Source: Herbaspirillum sp. alder98
GTDB lineage: Bacteria > Pseudomonadota > Gammaproteobacteria > Burkholderiales > Burkholderiaceae_D
Length of the DNA: 64,000 nt
Direction: 5' to 3'
NCBI RefSeq assembly: GCF_020179755.1
Contig: NZ_JAIUCY010000007.1
Span: 1-64,000 of the forward strand
Position 1 is the stretch's first letter; every line of letters starts with the position of its first letter. Position numbers and translations under genes: made by a program. This document shows, one piece after another, positions 8,215-16,325 of this stretch. The notes beneath the pieces were generated by a model. It had not been told where the DNA came from, ran no database searches, and worked only from the letters and a program-made list of their open reading frames with translations.

Positions 8215-8613
8215 TCAGCGCGGCGGGGCGCGCGATAGGAAGGGGCAATTGACGGGTGCGTCCCACGACGCGAATGCCTGCCACAGTGCCAGCACGCGCA
8301 TCGGCGGCAGCAATGGCATGGCAGGAAAATCGAAGTGCATCATCGCCGCCAGCGTGGCGCCGTCGTAGGCTTCGCACGAATGGTGGCGACCGCCATGGGC
8401 GCTGGCGTGGTCGCTGCCATCATCGGCATGATGCGCCACCGCCGCCGGATGGCCTTCGTCGAACAGCGCCTCGTTGATCTGCGAATGTACGCTGCTCCCC
8501 TGCCAGTTGGCGTGCGCTATGGCGTGCACCAGCCCCAGCGCCTGGGCGAACAGCAACGACATCACCAGCAGGGCGATGAAGAACTGGGTGCGCGCGCGAC
8601 GCTGGTTGGACAT
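8215..8613 (-). CDS. Small His-rich membrane-anchored or secreted protein (DUF2946-like)
   Basis: The 132-residue product begins MSNQRRARTQ, followed by a hydrophobic segment (FFIALLVMSLLFAQALGLVH). It then carries a His-rich loop with His at about 55, 61, 62, 69, 73, 77 and 78 and Cys at 80. Such short proteins are often found beside TonB-dependent metal receptors and Zur-controlled genes; metal binding is inferred from composition. The gene is followed in the same direction by the ZnuD-like receptor after 180 bases. Alternative in-frame ATG starts exist at 8625 and 8640; none has a good ribosome site, so the start is uncertain. Confidence 0.72.
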   Translation of the reverse strand: MSNQRRARTQFFIALLVMSLLFAQALGLVHAIAHANWQGSSVHSQINEALFDEGHPAAVAHHADDGSDHASAHGGRHHSCEAYDGATLAAMMHFDFPAMPLLPPMRVLALWQAFASWDAPVNCPFLSRAPPR

Positions 8614-8720
8614 GGGGATATACATGATGACTGCCGACATGCTACGGGAGCGGCATTGAATTTCTGCGATTGGCGAGGTCAAGCCAGACACTGCCAGCGG
8701 CAGTGAGCCGGCTGGCACAT

Positions 8721-8741
8721 CGCTCCGTCAGCAACGGAGCG
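8721..8741 (-). terminator. Hairpin after dksA, no U-tract
   Basis: CGCTCCGT at 8721-8728 pairs with ACGGAGCG at 8734-8741 across a five-base loop, about 20 bases after the dksA stop. There is no T-run on the minus-strand side. It could end dksA transcription or insulate it from the His-rich gene. Confidence 0.4.
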
Positions 8742-8761
8742 GCTCGACCCCGCACGAGCGA

Positions 8762-9208
8762 TCAGTCGCCGTACAATTTCTGCTTGAGCTCACGACGTTG
8801 CTGCGCTTCCAGCGACAAGGTCGCCGTTGGACGTGCCAGCAGGCGTGGAACGCCGATCGGTTCACCGGTTTCTTCGCACCAGCCGTAGTCGCCGCTATCG
8901 ATGGACACGATCGATTGCTGCACCTTCTTGAGCAGCTTGCGTTCGCGGTCGCGGGTACGCAATTCGAGAGCGTGTTCTTCTTCGATGGTGGCGCGGTCAG
9001 CCGGGTCTGGCACCAGCACGGTTTCGCGCAGGTGTTCGGTGGTTTCGCCCGCATTCTTGAGCAAGTCCTTTTCAAGCTGTTGGAGCCGGACCTTGAAGAA
9101 CGCCAGCTGGGCCGGGTTCATGTAGTCCTTCTCGTCCATCTTGAGGATTTGCTCTTCAGTCAGCAATGTTTGCGCTGCAGGGGTAGTTTTGGGAGTTTTG
9201 GTTGCCAC
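8762..9208 (-). CDS. dksA: RNA polymerase-binding transcription factor DksA (single-Cys zinc-finger variant)
   Basis: The product (about 148 residues from a GTG start) has the DksA coiled-coil domain, including PDPADRATIEEEHALELR and RDRERKLLKKVQ, and the C-terminal globular domain CEETGEPIGVPRLLARPTA followed by TLSLEAQQRRE. DksA binds in the secondary channel of RNA polymerase and, with ppGpp, lowers rRNA and ribosomal promoter activity. Only one of the four zinc-finger cysteines is present, as in many alpha- and betaproteobacterial DksA proteins. The frame is open up to a GTG at 9295. I chose the GTG at 9206-9208 because the resulting length matches the family. The ribosomal promoters later in this window are plausible targets. 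Confidence 0.9.
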   Translation of the reverse strand: MATKTPKTTPAAQTLLTEEQILKMDEKDYMNPAQLAFFKVRLQQLEKDLLKNAGETTEHLRETVLVPDPADRATIEEEHALELRTRDRERKLLKKVQQSIVSIDSGDYGWCEETGEPIGVPRLLARPTATLSLEAQQRRELKQKLYGD

Positions 9209-9703
9209 TTCGCTTACTTTCAATACTACGGGTTTTTCAACTATCCAAATCCCGACGGATGCTTCGCTGCCGGAACCGGTCGCTTTTGAATCCACTTCCC
9301 TTGTCGCGTTCTTGCACCTCTTGGCTTGAAACCTGAGCGAGCGTCTGCCGCAGTTGCCTCTTGCGGCCAGATCGGGCCGTAGAAAACACAGCCATTTTCG
9401 CGGTCAGGATTGTACACCAACCGCTGGCAATGCAAGTTTTTGGAGTCGCACAGTGGTCGCGACGCGCCACTGCGGCTGATAAGACTACTGGAGTGCCGCA
9501 GGAATGACGCTCCGACATCGCCAGCATCAGCGGCGGCGGACCGGAAAACAGCGTCTTTCGCGGAGCCTTTCATTACTTCCCCCAAACGGGTAAGGCATTG
9601 CCGGCTGATTCCGCTTAGAAATTATGGTGGTGCCAGGATCAGCTGATATACGACGGATCAGCAGAGTTATACCAGAAGATCGCCTCGAATGGGAACAGCC
9701 CGA
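9209..9703. other. Non-coding stretch between dksA and moeB, including the probable dksA promoter
   Basis: No credible gene is present in these roughly 495 bases; short open frames on both strands lack ribosome sites and family features. On the minus strand a TACAAT box (plus-strand 9409-9414) with a TTGCAT-like box 15 bases further upstream (9430-9435) is the best dksA promoter candidate. It would give a leader of about 195 bases before the GTG start. Confidence 0.4.
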
Positions 9704-10459
9704 TCAAGCATGCCGCTGACCGCACACCGGACAGGTGGCGTCGCGGCCCACGGTGATCGAGGTCCATTCCATCTCGCGCGCGTCGAGGATCAGCAGGCGC
9801 CCGGCCAGCGAGCGCCCGATACCAGCCACCAGCTTGAGCGCCTCGGCGGCCTGCATGGTTCCAATAATGCCGACCAGCGGCGAAAACACCCCCATCGTCG
9901 CGCATTGCACTTCATCGAACTGGCGATCAGGCGGGAACAGGCAGGCATAGCAGGGACTGGACGGCTGGCGCGAATCGAACACGCTGACCTGGCCATCGAA
10001 ACGGATCGCCGCGCCCGACACCAGCGGCACGCGCGCCGCCACACAGGCCTGGTTGACGGCGTGGCGGGTGGCAAAATTGTCACTGCAATCGAGCACCACG
10101 TCAGCCGCCGACACCAGCGCCTGCAGGCGCTCGCCTTCGACCCGCTCGGCCAGGCCGATGACCTCGATCCCGGGGTTGATCTGCTGCAGCGCCTGGCGCG
10201 CGGACTCGACCTTGGGCTGGCCGACCCGCTCGGTGGTATGCATGATCTGGCGCTGCAGATTGGTCAGGTCGACCTGGTCGTCGTCGACCAGCGTGATGCG
10301 CCCCACCCCGGCCGAGGCCAGGTACATGGCCGCCGGCGAGCCCAGGCCACCGGCGCCGATCACCAGCGCGTGCGCGGCCAGCAGGCGCGCCTGGCCGTCG
10401 ATGTCGATCTCATCGAGCAGGATATGGCGGGAGTAGCGCAGCAGTTGTTGGTCGTCCAT
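9704..10459 (-). CDS. moeB: Molybdopterin-synthase adenylyltransferase MoeB (ThiF/HesA family)
   Basis: This 251-residue E1-like enzyme begins DDQQLLRYSRHILLDE and has the nucleotide-binding GAGGLGS loop near 35-41, the VDDDQVDLTNLQRQI strand, and two CxxC zinc pairs (CYAC near 170-173 and CPVC near 244-247). A further Cys lies in VQCATMGVFSP, and VVGIIGTMQAAEA-type sequence closes the core. The family adenylates the C-terminus of a ubiquitin-like sulfur carrier such as MoaD or ThiS. No molybdopterin or thiamine genes are adjacent, so the partner cannot be assigned from context. The start is the ATG before MDDQQLL; the Shine-Dalgarno sequence is poor. Confidence 0.88.
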   Translation of the reverse strand: MDDQQLLRYSRHILLDEIDIDGQARLLAAHALVIGAGGLGSPAAMYLASAGVGRITLVDDDQVDLTNLQRQIMHTTERVGQPKVESARQALQQINPGIEVIGLAERVEGERLQALVSAADVVLDCSDNFATRHAVNQACVAARVPLVSGAAIRFDGQVSVFDSRQPSSPCYACLFPPDRQFDEVQCATMGVFSPLVGIIGTMQAAEALKLVAGIGRSLAGRLLILDAREMEWTSITVGRDATCPVCGQRHA

Positions 10460-10527
10460 GGGGCAGGGTTCTGTTGGCCAAATGAAAACGGGCCGCTGAC
10501 GCGACCCGCACCCACACGAGGCATGCA

Positions 10528-10553
10528 CCGGGATGCCGTCAACGGCATCCCGG
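10528..10553 (-). terminator. Perfect 12-base stem with 2-base loop after the S41 protease gene
   Basis: CCGGGATGCCGT at 10528-10539 pairs exactly with ACGGCATCCCGG at 10542-10553, seven bases beyond the protease stop. No U-tract follows. It resembles other T-less palindromes found between genes in this window. Confidence 0.45.
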
Positions 10554-10559
10554 GCCACA

Positions 10560-12047
10560 TCACTTCTCGATCTTTTCCGGTGGCGTCTTGCTGTCCTTGG
10601 CCGGTGCGGCAGGAGTAGCGTTCTTGCCTTCCTCGTTGCGCACTTCCGGCTTGGCCTTGGAAACCTGCACCGGCAGACCCTTCAGGTGATTCAGGGCCTG
10701 GGTCAGCTGGAAGTCTTCCTGGCTGCCGAAATCGAGCGGCTTGCGCTTCTTCTCGGCGGCGATCAGGCGCTCTTCGGCCAGCTCGTCCATGGCTTGCGCC
10801 TTGACCTCGGCCGACTTGTCGGTGTCGTTGCTGAGGTGCTTGGACAGGTCAGCCTCGCGCAAGCGCAGGCCGTTCAGGCCGTCGCCGTCCGGGAATTCAT
10901 CGACCATGATGTCAGGCACGATACCGCGCGCCTGGATCGAGCGGCCCTTGGGCGTGAAGTAGCGCGCCGTGGTCAGCTTGACCGCCGTGTTCTTCTCGGG
11001 CGGCAGCGCGATCACCGATTGCACCGAACCCTTGCCGAAAGTCTGGGTGCCCATGATGGTGGCGCGCTTGTAGTCTTGCAGGGCGCCAGCCACGATCTCG
11101 GAAGCCGAGGCCGAACCGCTGTTGACCAGCACGACCATCGGTACCTTCTTGATGGCGTCCGGCAGGCGCGACAACGGGTCGTTGAGCGGGCTGGAGGCAT
11201 AGAACTCGCGCTTGGCATAGAACGTTGCCTTGGAGCTCGGGATCTGGCCATTGGTCGACACCACCACCGAATCCTTTGGCAGGAATGCCGCCGACACGCC
11301 GATGGCGCCTGGCAACACGCCGCCCGGATCATTGCGCAGATCCAGCACCAGACCCTTCAGGTTCGGCTCCTGCGCATAGATGGCGGCCAGGCGGCGCGAC
11401 ATGTCTTCAACTGTCGGCTCCTGGAACTGGGTCACGCGCAACCAGGCGTAGCCGGGCTCGATCACCTTGGACTTGACGCTCTGGACGCGGATTTCCTGAC
11501 GGGTGATGGTCAGGATGATCGGCTTGTCCTCTTCCTTGCGGGCGATGGTCAGCGTGATCTTGGTGTTGGGTTCGCCGCGCATCTTCTTGACCGCTTCGTC
11601 CAGCGACAGGCCCTTGACGGGGGTGCTGTCGAGACGGGTGATCAAGTCACCGGCCTTGATCCCGGCGCGAAACGCCGGAGAATCCTCGATCGGCGAGATG
11701 ACCTTGACGTAGCCGTCTTCCATGCCGACTTCGATGCCCAGGCCGACGAACTTGCCCATCGTCCCTTCGCGCAGCTCCTTGTAGGCCTTCTTGTCGAGAT
11801 AGGCGGAGTGCGGGTCGAGTGAGGCCACCATGCCGGAAATGGCTTCGGTCAGCAGCTTCTTGTCTTCTACCGGTTCTACGTAGTCCGACTTGATCAGACC
11901 GAATACATCGGTCAACTGGCGCAGCTCCTCCAGCGGCAAGGCCGCCGTCACATTCTTTTGCGCGATGGCGTCGAACTGAATCATCGCCGTGGCGCCCGCC
12001 ACCATGCCCAACCCGATCAGACTGATATTCTTGAGTTTGCTGCCCAT
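10560..12047 (-). CDS. ctpA: Carboxyl-terminal processing protease (S41 family, CtpA/Prc-like)
   Basis: The 495-residue protein has an N-terminal signal or anchor (ISLIGLGMVAGATAMIQF), a PDZ domain (about 95-180, with FVGLGIEVG) and the S41 protease core. The Ser/Lys pair is visible: NSGSASASEI with the probable nucleophile Ser314, and TFGKGSVQ with Lys339, spaced 25 residues apart as in this family. The C-terminus is Lys/Pro/Glu-rich and looks disordered. These periplasmic proteases trim or degrade envelope proteins, often peptidoglycan hydrolases. It starts 3 bases after the stop of an EnvC-like M23 gene, so the pair is an operon and may act on cell-wall hydrolysis together (inference). Confidence 0.93.
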   Translation of the reverse strand: MGSKLKNISLIGLGMVAGATAMIQFDAIAQKNVTAALPLEELRQLTDVFGLIKSDYVEPVEDKKLLTEAISGMVASLDPHSAYLDKKAYKELREGTMGKFVGLGIEVGMEDGYVKVISPIEDSPAFRAGIKAGDLITRLDSTPVKGLSLDEAVKKMRGEPNTKITLTIARKEEDKPIILTITRQEIRVQSVKSKVIEPGYAWLRVTQFQEPTVEDMSRRLAAIYAQEPNLKGLVLDLRNDPGGVLPGAIGVSAAFLPKDSVVVSTNGQIPSSKATFYAKREFYASSPLNDPLSRLPDAIKKVPMVVLVNSGSASASEIVAGALQDYKRATIMGTQTFGKGSVQSVIALPPEKNTAVKLTTARYFTPKGRSIQARGIVPDIMVDEFPDGDGLNGLRLREADLSKHLSNDTDKSAEVKAQAMDELAEERLIAAEKKRKPLDFGSQEDFQLTQALNHLKGLPVQVSKAKPEVRNEEGKNATPAAPAKDSKTPPEKIEK

Positions 12048-12050
12048 GTG

Positions 12051-13514
12051 TCACCTAGTAGTTACCCACCCGAGTGGGTCGAATGCGCGGCCCTGATGCC
12101 GCATTTCAAAGTATAAACCCGATTGCTCGTTACCGCCGCTATTGCCCGCAGTGGCGATGGTTTCGCCACCTTTGACCACATCCCCCGCGCGCTTGAGAAT
12201 GGCCTGGTTGTTGCCGTAGATGGTCATGTACTGGTTGCCGTGGTCGACGATCACCAGGTTGCCAAAGCCGCGCAGCCAGTCGGCGAACACTACCCGCCCA
12301 CCCGCCACAGCCCTGACTTCGGCCCCTTCGGCGGCACGAATGAACAAGCCACGTGAAGTCGGCCCGTCACCCCGGCGACTGCCGAATTTGGCCGTCAGGT
12401 CACCCCGCACCGGCAGCCGCAATTGTCCACGCTGGCTGGCGAAAGGCTTGCCGAAATTCTCCGACTGCAGTTCGGGCAGCGATTCGTTGCGTCCCAATGA
12501 GGCCGACTGCGGCGGTTCGTCGTCGTCGATGGCGTCCGATGGATCCGGCGCCTTGGGCGCCGGCTTGCCGGCCTTGGCTGCCTGCGCGGCCCTATCGGCG
12601 GCGCGCGCACGCTGTTCGGCCAGACGCTTCTCGCGTTCGGCACGGGCTTTGGCCAATTGTTCCTGGCGGCGCTTCTCGCGCGCCTCGGCTTCGGCCTTCT
12701 TTTGCTGTTCGATCAGTTGCGCCAGGCGATCGACCAGGCTCGACAGGCGTTGCTGGTCCTGCTCGATATGGCCGACTTCCTTGCGCTGGGCGCTGAGTCG
12801 CGTCGACAGCTGCGACAACAGCGAAGCGCGCTTGGCCTTTTCCTTTTCGAGGGTCTGCTTCTGCTCGTTCTCTTCCTGGGCGATCTCTTCGAGCTCGAAC
12901 TTGGCGTTCTGGGTCTCGGCCTTGTTGCTGCGAATCGCCTGCTGGTTGGCGCGCAGCGTGTCGATCAGCTTGGCCTGGGCCTGCGAGACATAACCCAGGT
13001 ATTGCAGTTCGCGGTTGATGCGATTGGGATTGTCGCCCGACAGCAGCAACTTGATGCGGTCTTCATTACCGGCCACGTGCTGTTCGCGCAGCAATCGCGA
13101 CAACTGCGCCTGCTGCGCATTGACCTGGGCGCTGAGCTCGTTGAGTTGCCGCACCAGTTGCGTGAGCCGGCTTTCGGTCTGCTGCTGCTCCACTGCCAGG
13201 TCGCGCAGCGAGCGGTTGGCGCGCGAAATGGCCAGCTCGGATGCGGCCAGCGCATCGGCCGCGTTGCCCTTGGCGGTCTCGGTCTGGTCGATGTCGCGCT
13301 TGAGCGCCGAGAGGCGCTGGCGCAGATCGGCCTGCTCCTTCTCGGCCGCCTGCTTCTGGCGCGTGCGCTCGGTAATCGCCTGGGCCTGCGCGGTGCCGGC
13401 CGACACCAGGCCGATGACACCCAGTGCCAGCAGCAAGGCGGCCACGCCGCAGGCGCGCTGCCACAGCAACGGATACGATTGGCTCAACGGACGCAATGGA
13501 CGAACAGCTGCCAT
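12051..13514 (-). CDS. envC: EnvC-like murein hydrolase activator (coiled coil plus M23/LytM domain)
   Basis: The 487-residue product has a signal segment (VAALLLALGVIGLVSAGTAQA), then a long Gln/Ala/Glu-rich coiled coil (about 45-270), a Pro/Ala linker and a C-terminal LytM/M23 domain (GQLRLPVRGDLTAKFGSRR onward). The domain lacks the full HxxxD/HxH zinc set: it has SRGLFIRAA where active M23 enzymes have a His. Such degenerate LytM proteins (EnvC, NlpD) activate amidases during cell division rather than cutting murein. I used the ATG at 13512-13514; a GTG two codons earlier is possible. It is translationally close-coupled to the following protease gene. Confidence 0.88.
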   Translation of the reverse strand: MAAVRPLRPLSQSYPLLWQRACGVAALLLALGVIGLVSAGTAQAQAITERTRQKQAAEKEQADLRQRLSALKRDIDQTETAKGNAADALAASELAISRANRSLRDLAVEQQQTESRLTQLVRQLNELSAQVNAQQAQLSRLLREQHVAGNEDRIKLLLSGDNPNRINRELQYLGYVSQAQAKLIDTLRANQQAIRSNKAETQNAKFELEEIAQEENEQKQTLEKEKAKRASLLSQLSTRLSAQRKEVGHIEQDQQRLSSLVDRLAQLIEQQKKAEAEAREKRRQEQLAKARAEREKRLAEQRARAADRAAQAAKAGKPAPKAPDPSDAIDDDEPPQSASLGRNESLPELQSENFGKPFASQRGQLRLPVRGDLTAKFGSRRGDGPTSRGLFIRAAEGAEVRAVAGGRVVFADWLRGFGNLVIVDHGNQYMTIYGNNQAILKRAGDVVKGGETIATAGNSGGNEQSGLYFEMRHQGRAFDPLGWVTTR

Positions 13515-13570
13515 CGACACGCCGAATCGGGATTCGGCATGCAGCGATGGCAGGGTTGCGCCAGGATGGG

Positions 13571-13604
13571 AGTCGCCGGACCCGATGGTCCGGCCGGGGC
13601 GACT
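13571..13604. terminator. Nested hairpin between gpmA and the EnvC-like gene
   Basis: CCGGACC and GGTCCGG form a 7-base stem around CGAT. Outside it AGTCGCC (13571-13577) matches GGCGACT (13598-13604), making an extended structure just after the gpmA stop. No U-tract is present on either strand. A second short palindrome (GCCGAATC/GATTCGGC, 13521-13538) lies immediately before the EnvC-like start. Confidence 0.4.
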
Positions 13605-13618
13605 GAAGAAACGCAGTT

Positions 13619-14365
13619 TTATGTCGACTTCCCTTGGTTGGCTACCGCCTTGAGCGCGGCTTCGATAGCGGACTGGTCGCCCAGGTAATAGCTCTTGATC
13701 GGCTTCAGATCGGCATCCAGTTCATACACCAGCGGCTGGCCGTTGGGGATGTTCAGGCTGACGATGTCGTTGTCGCTGATACCGTCCAGATACTTGATCA
13801 GGGCGCGCAGGCTGTTGCCGTGGGCCGAAATGATGATCTGCTTGCCGGCGCGGATGGCCGGGGCAATCGAATCGTTCCACGCCGGCAGCACGCGCGCAAC
13901 CGTGTCCTTCAGACATTCGGTCAGCGGGATTTGTTCGCGCGCCAGGCCGGCATAGCGCGGGTCGTCATACGATGCACGCGGGTCGTCCGCGGTCAGTGGA
14001 TTGGGCGGCGTGTCGTAGCTGCGACGCCAGACCAGCACCTGCTCGTCGCCATACTGGGCAGCGGTCTCGGCCTTGTTCAGGCCCTGCAGCGCGCCATAGT
14101 GACGCTCGTTGAGACGCCAGTCGTTCTTCACCGGCACGTACATCTGGTCCATTTCGTCGAGCGTGGTCCACAAGGTGCGAATGGCGCGCTTGAGCACCGA
14201 GGTGTACGCCAGGTCGAAGGCAAAACCGGCTTCCTTCAACAACTTGCCGGCCTGGCGCGCTTCGGCCACGCCCTTCTCGGTCAGGTCGACGTCGACCCAG
14301 CCGGTAAACCGGTTGGCCAGGTTCCAGGTCGATTCGCCGTGGCGCATGAATACGATTTTGTACAT
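13619..14365 (-). CDS. gpmA: 2,3-bisphosphoglycerate-dependent phosphoglycerate mutase
   Basis: This 248-residue glycolytic enzyme interconverts 3- and 2-phosphoglycerate. It shows the phosphohistidine motif FMRHGEST with catalytic His9, the [14 protein letters not shown] segment, the [13 protein letters not shown] substrate loop and the second His in [14 protein letters not shown]. Length and sequence are those of the dPGM family. It is divergent from the rhodanese-grxC-secB group and is a single-gene unit as far as can be seen. The ATG at 14363-14365 has only a weak ribosome site. Confidence 0.96.
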   Translation of the reverse strand: MYKIVFMRHGESTWNLANRFTGWVDVDLTEKGVAEARQAGKLLKEAGFAFDLAYTSVLKRAIRTLWTTLDEMDQMYVPVKNDWRLNERHYGALQGLNKAETAAQYGDEQVLVWRRSYDTPPNPLTADDPRASYDDPRYAGLAREQIPLTECLKDTVARVLPAWNDSIAPAIRAGKQIIISAHGNSLRALIKYLDGISDNDIVSLNIPNGQPLVYELDADLKPIKSYYLGDQSAIEAALKAVANQGKST

Positions 14366-14501
14366 AGTTGGCTTTTTTGATGGATGGAAAAAGCGGTGCA
14401 GGACAGTCTTCGAGCGGCGCCGTGCGCCATGCCAGCGAAGAGCTTCCGGGCCCCGAAGGGCCGCGCGATCCGATAATGCGAATCGACAACTGCTTCTATT
14501 T

Positions 14502-14507
14502 TATAAT
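14502..14507 (+). promoter_or_regulatory. TATAAT -10 box upstream of the rhodanese gene
   Basis: A perfect TATAAT lies 31 bases before the GTG start of the rhodanese gene, in an AT-rich patch of the gpmA-rhodanese divergent region. The best upstream box, TCGACA at 14483-14488, is only 13 bases away, so the -35 element is uncertain. Confidence 0.45.
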
Positions 14508-14537
14508 GCCGGGATTCAGTAAACCCATTGGACCGCC

Positions 14538-14951
14538 GTGAAATTCATCATCGACAATATTTTCCTGATCGCACTGGCGCTGGTATCGGGCGTGGCACTG
14601 CTGGTGCCCTACCTGCAACAGCGCGGCAACAAGCTCTCCCTGCTGCAAGCTACCCAGATGCTCAACCAGGGCAAGACCCTGGTGCTGGACGTGCGTGACA
14701 CCAGCCAGTTCGCCGCAGGTCACCTGCGCGACGCCCGCAATATCCCCTTGAAAGAGTTGCCGCAACGCATCGGCGAACTCGACAAGCTCAAGGGTCGCGC
14801 GGTGATCGTGGTGTGCCAGAACGGCAGCCAGGCCATGAAGGCCGAATCGACCTTGAAGAAGGCCGGCTTCGCTGACGTCTATGGCCTCCAGGGCGGCATC
14901 GCTGCCTGGCAGGGTCAAGGCCTGCCGCTGACCGTCAAGGATGCAAAATGA
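14538..14951 (+). CDS. Membrane-anchored rhodanese-like sulfurtransferase (YibN-like)
   Basis: The 137-residue protein has one N-terminal transmembrane helix (IFLIALALVSGVALLVPYL, about 8-26) and a single rhodanese domain with LVLDVRDTSQFAAGHL and the active-site loop VVCQNGSQAM (Cys93). The domain faces the cytoplasm or periplasm as a thiol/persulfide carrier; its substrate is unknown. It uses a GTG start and overlaps grxC by four bases (ATGA). It forms the conserved cluster rhodanese-grxC-secB-gpsA seen in many proteobacteria, which ties redox and export functions together. Confidence 0.92.
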   Translation: MKFIIDNIFLIALALVSGVALLVPYLQQRGNKLSLLQATQMLNQGKTLVLDVRDTSQFAAGHLRDARNIPLKELPQRIGELDKLKGRAVIVVCQNGSQAMKAESTLKKAGFADVYGLQGGIAAWQGQGLPLTVKDAK

Positions 14952-15208
14952 GTGCCCCGATCGTCATGTATTGCACCGCCGTGTGCCCCTATTGCGTCAT
15001 GGCCGAGCGCCTGCTGACCAGCAAGGGCATCACCGAGATCCAGAAGATCCGCGTCGATCTCGAACCTCAGCAACGTGAACTGATGATACAAAAGACCGGT
15101 CGTCGCACAGTGCCCCAGATCTATATCGGCGACACCCATGTGGGTGGTTTCGACGACCTCAACGCCCTCGAACGCGCCGGCAAGCTCGATCCGCTGCTGC
15201 AAGGCTGA
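14948..15208 (+). CDS. grxC: Glutaredoxin 3
   Basis: An 86-residue dithiol glutaredoxin with active site CPYC (Cys13 and Cys16), the cis-proline segment TVPQIYIGDTHVGG and the C-terminal helix DLNALERAGKLDPLL. It reduces protein disulfides and glutathione mixed disulfides in the cytoplasm. It is translationally coupled to the upstream rhodanese gene by a four-base overlap and precedes secB. Confidence 0.96.
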   Translation: MSAPIVMYCTAVCPYCVMAERLLTSKGITEIQKIRVDLEPQQRELMIQKTGRRTVPQIYIGDTHVGGFDDLNALERAGKLDPLLQG

Positions 15209-15267
15209 AGCTGCACCTGGCCCTGATGCAAACTTTTAACTGACTTTAACGATACTGAAAGAGATCC

Positions 15268-15759
15268 ATGTCGGAACAGAACCAACAGACTGAACAACAA
15301 CCCGTTTTCCAGATTCAACGTGTCTACCTGAAGGACCTGTCGCTGGAACAACCGAATTCGCCGCAGATCTTCCTCGAGCAGGATTCGCCCTCGATCGAAG
15401 TGGCCGTCGACGTCAATGCCGAAGTGCTGGCCGATGGCGTGTTCGAGTCCGCCGTGACCATCACCGTCACCGCCAAGATCAAGGACAAGGTCGCTTTCCT
15501 GGTCGAAGGCAAGCAAGCCGGCATCTTCGAGATCCGCAACGTGCCCGCCGAGCAACTGGACCCGCTGCTGGGCATCGGCTGCCCCAACATCATCTATCCG
15601 TACCTGCGCGCCAACATCGCCGACGCCATCACCCGCGCCGGTTTCCCACCGGTGCACCTGGCCGAGATCAACTTCGAAGTGTTCTACCAACAGCGCCTGC
15701 AGGCACTGGCCGAGCAACAGGACGCCACCCTGGTCAGCGGCTCGAACGCAGTCAACTGA
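15268..15759 (+). CDS. secB: Protein-export chaperone SecB
   Basis: The 163-residue product matches Sec[20 protein letters not shown] near the N-terminus, then [20 protein letters not shown], and the conserved [23 protein letters not shown] helix. SecB is a cytoplasmic homotetramer that keeps preproteins unfolded and hands them to SecA. It has its own AAGAGATCC ribosome site 8 bases before the ATG and lies in the grxC-secB-gpsA arrangement typical of proteobacteria. SecY, its downstream channel, is at 38397-39728. Confidence 0.96.
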   Translation: MSEQNQQTEQQPVFQIQRVYLKDLSLEQPNSPQIFLEQDSPSIEVAVDVNAEVLADGVFESAVTITVTAKIKDKVAFLVEGKQAGIFEIRNVPAEQLDPLLGIGCPNIIYPYLRANIADAITRAGFPPVHLAEINFEVFYQQRLQALAEQQDATLVSGSNAVN

Positions 15760-15806
15760 TCTGGCGTGTCGGCCGCCATCGGGCGGCGCGACCGTTTTCA
15801 CCCTGC

Positions 15807-15830
15807 GCTGCCGGTCGTGCGACCGGCAGC
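15807..15830 (+). other. Perfect 11-base palindromic hairpin between secB and the SH3 protein gene
   Basis: GCTGCCGGTCG at 15807-15817 pairs with CGACCGGCAGC at 15820-15830 around a two-base loop. There is no U-tract. It lies 24 bases before the SH3 gene, so it may mark the secB 3' end or a processing site. Confidence 0.45.
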
Positions 15831-15854
15831 CAGCGATCCTGCGAAAGACACCCC

Positions 15855-16301
15855 ATGAAACTGCCTCTCTTCATCGCGGCCACGGTCCTGGGATCGACCC
15901 TGGCCCATCACGCTTGCGCGCTCGACTTCAAATCGGTCGGCGGCGCCCCGGCGATCATGTACGACGCCCCTTCCGAAAAAGGTCGGCGGGTGTATGTCGC
16001 GCCGCGTGGCATGCCGGTCGAAGTGGTGGTGACCTACGGCGAATGGAGCAAGGTCCGCGACGCTGCCGGCACCTTGTCCTGGATCCAGTCCAAGGCCATC
16101 ACGCCCAAGCGCATGCTGGTGGTCAGCGCCGCCAATGCACGCATCTTCACGGCCGCCGATGAAGGCAGCCCGGTGGTCTTCACCGCCGACAAGAACGTGC
16201 TGCTGGACATGATCGAAAGCCCCAACAACGGTTGGGTCAAGGTTCGTCACCGCGACGGCCAGAGCGGCTTCGCCAAGGTCGGCGATGTCTGGGGCGACTA
16301 A
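15855..16301 (+). CDS. Secreted SH3-domain protein
   Basis: The 148-residue protein has a Sec signal (MKLPLFIAATVLGSTLAHHA, cleavage after ACA) and two tandem bacterial SH3-like repeats: SVGGAPAIMYDAPSEKGRRV through WSKVRD, and ANARIFTAADEGSPVVF through GWVKVRHRDGQSGF. Such periplasmic SH3b domains commonly bind cell-wall peptides; no enzyme domain is attached. It lies 24 bases before gpsA in the same direction. The precise role is unknown. Confidence 0.85.
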   Translation: MKLPLFIAATVLGSTLAHHACALDFKSVGGAPAIMYDAPSEKGRRVYVAPRGMPVEVVVTYGEWSKVRDAAGTLSWIQSKAITPKRMLVVSAANARIFTAADEGSPVVFTADKNVLLDMIESPNNGWVKVRHRDGQSGFAKVGDVWGD

Positions 16302-16325
16302 GCCCTGCTGCCCGAGCCACCTATC

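Noticed and set aside
9241..9585. A 114-codon minus-strand open frame upstream of dksA
   Set aside because: It has no ribosome site and no recognisable domain, and it overlaps the probable dksA promoter and leader.
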